Assembly (NCBI GenBank): GCA_040902885.1
Contig: JBBDWK010000083.1
Span: forward strand, 25,988-89,987
Origin: JBBDWK01 sp040902885
GTDB lineage: Bacteria > Acidobacteriota > Terriglobia > Bryobacterales > Bryobacteraceae
DNA length: 64,000 bases
Direction of reading: 5' to 3'
The position numbers were made by a program, and so were the translations under genes. Each line of letters opens with the position of its first letter. Positions within the stretch are counted from its first letter, which is position 1. The notes beneath the pieces were generated by a model that was not told the origin of the DNA, searched no databases, and was given only the letters and a program-made list of their open reading frames with translations. Positions 58,335 to 64,000 of the stretch are shown in pieces.

Positions 58335-61300
58335 ATGAACGCAGACATTTCCCGCCGCCAGTTGCTGCAGAACGGCGCAGCGCTTGCCACCACCGCGTTG
58401 GGCTTCGATCTTCGGCCGGCGCAGGCCGCCGTCCGCGAGCTGAAGATCTCCCGCACTACTCAGACCAGAAGCGTCTGCCCCTACTGCGCCGTGGGGTGCA
58501 GCGTGGTCATTCACACCCTGGGCGATCGCGCGCAAAACGTGAAGCCCACGGTAGTGCACATCGAGGGTGACGCGGAAAGCCCTATCAATCGCGGCACGCT
58601 ATGCCCCAAGGGCATCTCGCTGAAAGAGTTTGTGGTGAACGACCGCAGGCTCACGCAGCCTCTCTATCGCGCTCCCGGCGCTTCCGCGTGGACAGCGATC
58701 TCATGGGACGACGCGCTGGCGCGAATGGCGCGGCTCATCAAGCAGAGCCGCGACGCGGTATTCGAGGCCCGGGACAATCTGGGCCGCGTCGTCAACCGGC
58801 TGGCCAAGGTCGCCATGATCGGCGGCTGCACGGACACCAACGAAGTCAATTATCTGCTCGCCAAGCTCCGCTTCGGTCTCGGCATTCAGGCTTACGAAAA
58901 CCAGGCCCGTCTTTGACACGGGCCCACGGTGGCCAGTTTGGCCGCCACCTTCGGCCGGGGGGCCATGACCAACGGCTGGACGGATGTCGCCAACGCCGAC
59001 GTCGTTCTCGTGATGGGCGGCAACCCGGCGGAGAATCATCCCGTGGGGTTCCGCTTCGTGATGCAGGCTCGGCGCGCGCGCAAAGCCAAGCTGGTGTGCG
59101 TGGACCCGCGCTTCAACCGCACCGCTGCCGTTTCGGATTGCTACGTCCCCATACGCGCCGGCACCGACATCGCGTTTCTCGGCGGGTTGATCCATTACAC
59201 GCTGAGCCGGGATCTGCACCACGCCGACTACGTCCGCGCGCACACCAACGCGAGTTTTCTCGTGCAGGACGGATTCGCGTTCGAGGAAGGTTACTTCTCG
59301 GGGTGGGACGCGGGAAAAAATACTTACGACAAATCGACCTGGCAGTACCAGCTCGACGCGCAAGGTTATGCGAAGGTCGACGCGGCGCTGGAGCATCCGC
59401 AATGCGTCTTCCAGTTGATGAAGAAGCACTATGCGCGCTACACGCCGGAGAAGGTGGCGTCCATTTGCGGCTGCACGGCCGAGGAGTTCGAGAAGGCAGC
59501 GGCGATCATTTGCTCGACCGGACGGCCGGGCCGTTCGGGCACGGTGCTGTATGCGCTGGGATGGACGCAGCACAGCCATTCCGTGCAGTTGATTCACACC
59601 GCCGCGATGCTGCAGCTCCTGCTCGGCAACATCGGCATTCCGGGCGGCGGCGTGAACGCGCAGCGCGGGCATGCCAACATTCAGGGCTCCACCGACATGG
59701 GCGCCTGGAACATGCTGCCTGGCTACCTGAAGGTTCCCCGGGCTGAATGGACCACGCTTCAGGCTTATCTGAAGGCCAACACCCCCAGATCTTTGCGGCC
59801 CAACTCGCTCAACTACTGGAGCAACACGCCGAAGTTTCTCGTCAGCCTGTTGAAGGCGTGGTATGGCGAGAAGGCCACGCGCGAGAACGGATTCGGCTAC
59901 GACTTTCTGCCCAAAATCGGCGAGAACGAAGACCACGGGTGGGGATTTCTCTTCGACAAGATGTATAACGGCGGCGTGGACGGCTTGATCTCGTTTGGCA
60001 TGAACCCCGTGGCGAACGGTCCGAACACAGCCAAGATGATCGAAGGTTTATCGAAGCTGAAGTGGCTGATCGTCGCCGAAAACTTCGAGACCGAAACGGC
60101 GGCGTTCTGGAATTCGAAGAAGCTCGCCGGCGAGTATTATCCAGCCGCGGCCGATCCCGAGCGGATTGCGACCGAGGTGTTTCTTCTGCCCGCCTCCTGC
60201 TTCGCGGAGAAGGACGGAGCGTTCGTCAACTCGTCGCGGTGGCTGCAGTGGAAATACGCGGCGCTCGATCCGCCGGGCCAGGCCTTGCGGGATCAGGAGA
60301 TTATCGCGCGGCTGTTCCTGAACATTCGCGAGCTCTATGAGAAGGAAGGCGGCGCCGCGCCGGAACCGCTGTTGCACATGACGTGGAACTACGCCAACCC
60401 GCTCTGCCCGTCGCTCGAAGAAGTGGCCCGGGAGATCAACGGGCGCGACATCGCGACCGGGCGGCAGCTCGGCGGATTCGGCGAGCTGAAAGACGACGGC
60501 TCCACCGTATGCGGCAACTGGATCTACACGGGATCGTTCACCGAAGCCGGCAACATGATGGCCAGGCGGAGCCAGGACGATCCGACCGGCCTCGGCTTGT
60601 ACCCCAACTGGAGCTGGAGCTGGCCAGCCAACCGGCGCATTCTCTATAATCGCGCCGGCCTGGATGGCGCGGGCCGGCCCTGGGACGCTTCGCGCGCTCC
60701 CGTGCGCTACCAGAACGGCCGCTGGAGCGGCGATGTCGCCGACTATCGGGCCTCGTCGGAGCCGTCCGAGCTCGGGGCCTTCATCATGCTTCCGGAGGGC
60801 GTAGCCAAGCTATTCGCGCCCGATCTGCTGGAGGGGCCGTTTCCGGAACATTATGAGCCTGTCGAATCGCCGGTCGAAAACCCGATGCACCCCTCGGTGA
60901 GCGCGAACCCGCTCGCGCACATCTTTCATGGCGCGCTCGACCGGCTGGGCACGTCGAAAGAGTTTCCCTATGTCGGATTGACCTACCGCCTCACCGAGCA
61001 CTTTCACTATTGGACCAAGCACACACGGGCGAGCTCGCAGTTGCAGTCGAATTTCTTCGTGGAAGTGCCCGATGCGCTGGCGGCGGAAAAGGGAATTCGC
61101 AGCGGAGACCGAGTGCGCGTGACCTCCGCGCGCGGAAAGGTGGAGGGCCCGGCGCTGGTCACGCGGCGGCTGCGTGGACTCCAGGTGGACGGGCGCACTA
61201 TCTATCAGGTGGGCCTTCCGATTCACTGGGGATTCGTTGGCCGCGTGACCGGACCGCTGATCAATAACCTCACACCTTCCGTTCTCGATCCAAACTCCGG

Positions 61301-61346
61301 CACTCCCGAGTACAAGGGCTTTCTGGTAAACCTGGAGAAGATCTGA
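58335..61346 (+). CDS. fdhA: Formate dehydrogenase alpha subunit, selenocysteine-containing
   Basis: 1003 residues when the in-frame TGA at 58914-58916 is read as selenocysteine (residue 194). The Tat signal ISRRQLLQNGAALA is followed by the [4Fe-4S] site CPYCAVGC and LCPKG. ENQARL then meets the TGA and continues HGPTVASLAATFGRGAMTN, as in E. coli FdnG/FdoG. MGGNPAENHPVGFRFVM and the C-terminal molybdopterin domain complete a full-length Mo/W-bisPGD enzyme. It oxidises formate on the periplasmic side, passing electrons to the beta subunit. Reading the TGA as a stop would leave two useless halves. Confidence 0.95.
58914..58943 (+). promoter_or_regulatory. UGA selenocysteine codon with SECIS-like hairpin
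   Basis: TGA is followed 14 bases later by GGCCA-GTT-TGGCC (58931-58943), a 5-base stem with a GTT loop. It lies at the same offset as the SelB-binding mini-helix of E. coli fdnG/fdhF. The loop keeps the GU of the E. coli loop. Confidence 0.75.
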
Positions 61347-61350
61347 ACCG

Positions 61351-62139
61351 ATGCACACCGTCGCCAAGCTCATCGACACCAGCACCTGCATCGGCTGCAA
61401 GGCGTGCGAAGTCGCCTGCCAGGAGTGGAACGACCAGGAGTTTACCCTGGGCACGTTCGATGGCTCCTACCAGACCATGCCGGACCTGACGCACAACTTC
61501 TGGAATCTGATCAAGTTCAACGAAGTGGAGCGCGAGGGCGGCATGTCGTGGCTCATGGCGAAGTATCAGTGCATGCACTGCGTGGACGCCGGCTGCCTGC
61601 GCGCGTGTCCCGCGCCCGGAGCGATCGTACAGAACGCGAACGGCATCGTGGATTTCAACCACGATAATTGCATCGGGTGCGGCTACTGCATCACGGGCTG
61701 TCCCTTCGACGTGCCGCGGCTCAGCCCCAAGACCAAGAAAGTCTACAAGTGTTCCCTTTGCTCGGACCGCACGGCGGTGGGTCTCGAACCGGCGTGCATT
61801 AAGACATGCCCCACCAACTGTCTGACGTTCGGAACTCGCGAGGATCTGTTGCGCGAAGCCGAAGCGCGCGCCGCCGAACTTCAGGCCGATGGCTTCCGGC
61901 ACGCGGGCGTGTACAATCCGGCGGGCGTGGGCGGCACGCACGTGCTCTACGTGCTTGCCGATGCGAGCCGCCCCCGGGAGTACGGCCTGCCGGAGAATCC
62001 GCGAATCCCCTGGACGGTATCCTTCTGGAAAGGGCCCATGAAGTGGATCGGCAACCTGGTGATGGTCGGCGGAGTGTTGGGCGCGTTCTTCCATTACGTG
62101 CGCTACGGACCTCGAACGTATGATGACAAGCAGGAGTAG
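61351..62139 (+). CDS. fdhB: Formate dehydrogenase beta (Fe-S) subunit
   Basis: A 262-residue protein with four ferredoxin-like clusters: CIGCKACEVAC, CMHCVDAGCLRACP, CIGCGYCITGCPF, and CSLCSDR with CIKTCPTNC. A C-terminal membrane helix (WIGNLVMVGGVLGAFFHYV) anchors it. It carries electrons from the molybdenum subunit to the cytochrome b subunit. It starts 4 bases after fdhA and overlaps the gamma gene by 20 bases. Confidence 0.95.
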   Translation: MHTVAKLIDTSTCIGCKACEVACQEWNDQEFTLGTFDGSYQTMPDLTHNFWNLIKFNEVEREGGMSWLMAKYQCMHCVDAGCLRACPAPGAIVQNANGIVDFNHDNCIGCGYCITGCPFDVPRLSPKTKKVYKCSLCSDRTAVGLEPACIKTCPTNCLTFGTREDLLREAEARAAELQADGFRHAGVYNPAGVGGTHVLYVLADASRPREYGLPENPRIPWTVSFWKGPMKWIGNLVMVGGVLGAFFHYVRYGPRTYDDKQE

Positions 62140-62749
62140 TCCCGCGAAAATTCCGCGCTTCAGCTTCGCCGAGCGGGCGGTCCACTGGCTCACGGCGATC
62201 AGCTTTCTTTATGCCGCGCTGACCGGGCTGGCGCTTTGGACGCCGCACCTTTACTGGCTGGCATCCGTATTTGGCGGCGGGAACGCGGTTCGCTGGGGCC
62301 ATCCCTGGGGAGGAGTTTTCTTCGCCGTTGTGCTCGCGCTGATGTTTCGCTCCTGGGCGGCGCAGATGCGCCTGGACGCGGACGATCGCGTCTGGCTGCG
62401 CAAGGCGCACAAATACGCCATGCACGAGGACGCGGCGCTGCCCGAAGCCGGGCGCTTCAACGCAGGCCAGAAGATGCTGTTCTGGCTGCAATCCGTTTCC
62501 ACCGTGGCGCTGGTCGCGAGCGGCCTGGTCCTGTGGTGGCCCGAGACGATGCCGCGAGCGTTCCGTCTGGCCGCGGTACTGGTGCATCCGCTGGCGGCGA
62601 TCTGCTCGATTGGCGGCATCATCGTTCATATCTACATGGGTACCGCGGCGGTCCCGGAGGCCTTCCGCGGCATGATTCAGGGCTGGGTACGTCCGGGCTG
62701 GGCGGCCGCGCATCATCCCAAGTGGTACCGCGAGATTTCGAAGCGTTGA
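62120..62749 (+). CDS. fdhC: Formate dehydrogenase gamma subunit (cytochrome b)
   Basis: A 209-residue membrane protein with four helices (HWLTAISFLYAALTGLALW; WGGVFFAVVLALMFRSW; MLFWLQSVSTVALVASGLVLWW; LAAVLVHPLAAICSIGGIIVHIY). His residues in ERAVHW, LVHPL and IVHIY are positioned for two b haems, as in FdnI/FdoI. It passes electrons to quinone. The first Met may be at 62120 or 62123. Its stop overlaps the fdhE start as TTGA. Confidence 0.9.
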   Translation: MMTSRSSPAKIPRFSFAERAVHWLTAISFLYAALTGLALWTPHLYWLASVFGGGNAVRWGHPWGGVFFAVVLALMFRSWAAQMRLDADDRVWLRKAHKYAMHEDAALPEAGRFNAGQKMLFWLQSVSTVALVASGLVLWWPETMPRAFRLAAVLVHPLAAICSIGGIIVHIYMGTAAVPEAFRGMIQGWVRPGWAAAHHPKWYREISKR

Positions 62750-63399
62750 CCCGGCAGCGGGCGGCGCGCGCGCGATTGCTGGCCGGGCGGTATCCGGCGG
62801 CGCGGGAAGCGTTGCTGTTCTGCGCGGAGATCTTCGAGTTTCAGGCAAGCGTGGATCCGGAACGGCCGCTGGCGGCGTGGAGTGAACTGGCGGCCGTGGT
62901 CGCCATGATCGGACCCCAACCCCTTCGAGAGGCGGTGAAGACCTTCGATGAGGCAATGCTCGACGCCTATCTGGCCGATCCTTCGGCCGGCGATGCAACT
63001 CGCAACTTCTTCGCCCGGGTGCTGCTGCAACCCGTAATGTACGCATCCCGGGCGCCGTGCCCCGCATGCGATGTGGCTCCGCAAGTTGCTTGCCTGTGGC
63101 CCGTGGGCGATGGCACGGCGTTGAGTCTGGTGTGCTCGCTGTGTTTGCGGGAATCGCCGCTTGCAAGGGAGCGCTGCCTCGCATGCGCCGACCCGGCCAT
63201 CGCCTGGTACAGCGCCGAGGGGCTGGAGCACGTTCAGGTTCGAGTGTGCGAACGCTGCCGCGCCTATCTGCACGTTGTCGATCTTTCGAAAGATCCCGCT
63301 GCCATCCCGGATGTGGACGAGCTGGCCGCGCTGCCGCTCGATGTCTGGGCGCGAGAGCGGGATTACCGGAAAATTCAGGTGAATCTCGTAGGCGCTTAA
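62746..63399 (+). CDS. fdhE: Formate dehydrogenase accessory protein FdhE
   Basis: 217 residues from TTG 62746, overlapping the gamma stop. It shows the FdhE pattern of paired CxxC motifs: CPACDVAPQVAC, CSLCLRESP, CLACAD, CERCRAYLHVVD, and ends with the family's acidic tail (PAAIPDVDELAALPLDVWARE). FdhE matures formate dehydrogenase and is thought to handle its metal cofactor or quality control. It completes the operon. Confidence 0.9.
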   Translation: MTRQRAARARLLAGRYPAAREALLFCAEIFEFQASVDPERPLAAWSELAAVVAMIGPQPLREAVKTFDEAMLDAYLADPSAGDATRNFFARVLLQPVMYASRAPCPACDVAPQVACLWPVGDGTALSLVCSLCLRESPLARERCLACADPAIAWYSAEGLEHVQVRVCERCRAYLHVVDLSKDPAAIPDVDELAALPLDVWARERDYRKIQVNLVGA

Positions 63400-63401
63400 T
63401 A

Positions 63402-64000
63402 CTACTTCATCCAGCGCTCGGTAGCTTCGAATGAGAGCAGTCCCGTTACAGCGCCCAGCTTCTGAATGCTCAGCGCGGCTACCGCGTTGGCGAAGCGCGC
63501 TGCGGCGCTCCAGGAAGCTCCCCGATGCAGAGCGGCCAAAAAGCCGCCGGCAAAGCAATCGCCAGCGCCGGTTGTGTCTACTGCCGGCACTCGAATTGCC
63601 GGCGCATGGATTGGTTCGTCCTCCGCGAACACCGAGCAGCCCTTTTCGCCAAGCTTGACGATCACGCCTCCGGCGCCGTAAGCACGCAGCGTGCGCGCGG
63701 CCTCGGCCGGTTGGCCGGTTCCCGTTGCCATGCGCGCCTCGTCCTCGTTCATGAAAAGCAGGTCCACATAAGGGAGGCACGGGTCCAGGTCTTTCTGGCG
63801 CATCCTTCCCCCACCCGCCCACCCCAAGGAATTCCCCCTTTCCCGTTTCCCCCAGGGGCAAGCCGGGGCGGGGTAGGTTCCCCCCACGCCGCGCAACAGC
63901 CGCGCGGCTCCCCCCGCAAGAGGAGTTTTCAGGCGCTCCGCGAAAGGGTGTGCGACATAGAAGTGGAGATTAGGCGGCCCGGCGAGCCTCCCGGTAATCC
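63402..64000 (-). CDS. PfkB-family sugar/nucleoside kinase (5' part broken by poor sequence)
   Basis: The C-terminal half (63402 to ~63800) is clean: DLLFMNEDEARMATG, VIVKLGEKGCSVFAED, and the catalytic PfkB signature VDTTGAGDCFAGGFLAAL, then NAVAALSIQKLGAVTG. Upstream of ~63800 the frame is lost in C/G runs, though fragments such as FYVAHPFAERL still look like the family. The true start lies at or beyond the window edge. It is probably a ribokinase-like enzyme; the substrate is unknown. Confidence 0.75.
   Translation of the reverse strand, partial: ITGRLAGPPNLHFYVAHPFAERLKTPLAGGAARLLRGVGGTYPAPACPWGKRERGNSLGWAGGGRMRQKDLDPCLPYVDLLFMNEDEARMATGTGQPAEAARTLRAYGAGGVIVKLGEKGCSVFAEDEPIHAPAIRVPAVDTTGAGDCFAGGFLAALHRGASWSAAARFANAVAALSIQKLGAVTGLLSFEATERWMK

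Noticed and set aside
58929..61346. Separate 805-codon formate dehydrogenase gene starting at GTG
   Set aside because: The GTG has no ribosome site and lies inside a conserved block; reading the upstream TGA as selenocysteine gives one full-length enzyme.

Overview
The window is a high-G+C (roughly 60%) bacterial chromosome segment. Its gene content best fits an acidobacterium of the Solibacter/Bryobacter type. The reasons are a Ser/Thr kinase fused to a TolB-like propeller, Tat-exported Gfo/Idh oxidoreductase and amidohydrolase, a PQQ dehydrogenase with a multihaem cytochrome, DUF433/DUF5615 pairs, and many secreted proteins. The assignment is by gene content only. The window is a scaffold piece: it has a 100-N gap at 10125-10224 and visibly poor sequence in its last ~200 bases.

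Layout. 1-935: 3'-truncated Wzt/TagH-type glycan-export ATPase. 970-17824: one co-oriented (minus strand) tailed-phage structural module: small-terminase candidate, large terminase, portal, scaffold, major capsid, connectors, tail tube, frameshifted tail chaperone, a very short tape measure, two DUF2460-like distal tail proteins, a hub with a Cys4 centre, and a glycosidase-like tail protein. No integrase, repressor, replication or lysis gene is present, so it looks like a gene-transfer-agent-like or domesticated particle locus. 18041-21860: two GT2 glycosyltransferases, a XylA-like barrel protein, DUF2905 and signal peptidase I. 21823-28025: carA-carB followed by a DUF885 lipoprotein. 28228-29995: ArsR/SRPBCC/membrane-protein operon and a DUF1801 protein. 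30155-31743: FecR-like secreted protein and a DUF433/DUF5615 pair with a broken toxin. 31744-36749: imuA-imuB-dnaE2 mutagenesis cassette. 36904-45679: propeller-PHP protein, a 2TM/beta-rich protein beside an LCMT-like methyltransferase, amidohydrolase, frameshifted CPBP protease, Gfo/Idh oxidoreductase, tRNA-Ser(CGA) and an A+T-rich tag gene. 45683-49380: kinase-propeller, a second DUF433/DUF5615 pair with a dead toxin, and a membrane protein. 49538-53470: five-haem cytochrome, PQQ dehydrogenase, HTTM-DCC fusion and a small protein. 53537-58292: second propeller-PHP paralogue, small secreted proteins and a decayed hydrolase. 58335-63399: complete respiratory formate dehydrogenase operon whose catalytic subunit uses selenocysteine. 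63402-64000: pfkB-family kinase, broken by poor sequence.

How the genes work together. The virion genes follow a standard assembly order and are mostly overlapping or tightly spaced, so they should be made as one unit. A canonical A AAA AAC slippery site sits just before the stop of the tail chaperone, as in the lambda G/GT system. The N gap falls inside this chaperone gene; it is flanked by identical 55-base copies, and removing 155 bases restores one clean 123-residue frame. A long inverted-repeat element is found both inside the virion cluster and after dnaE2, which suggests the cluster has been resident in this genome for a long time. The formate dehydrogenase operon (Sec-containing alpha, Fe-S beta, cytochrome b gamma, FdhE) implies that selABCD lie elsewhere in the genome. 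No stretch longer than about 250 bases is free of annotated content.
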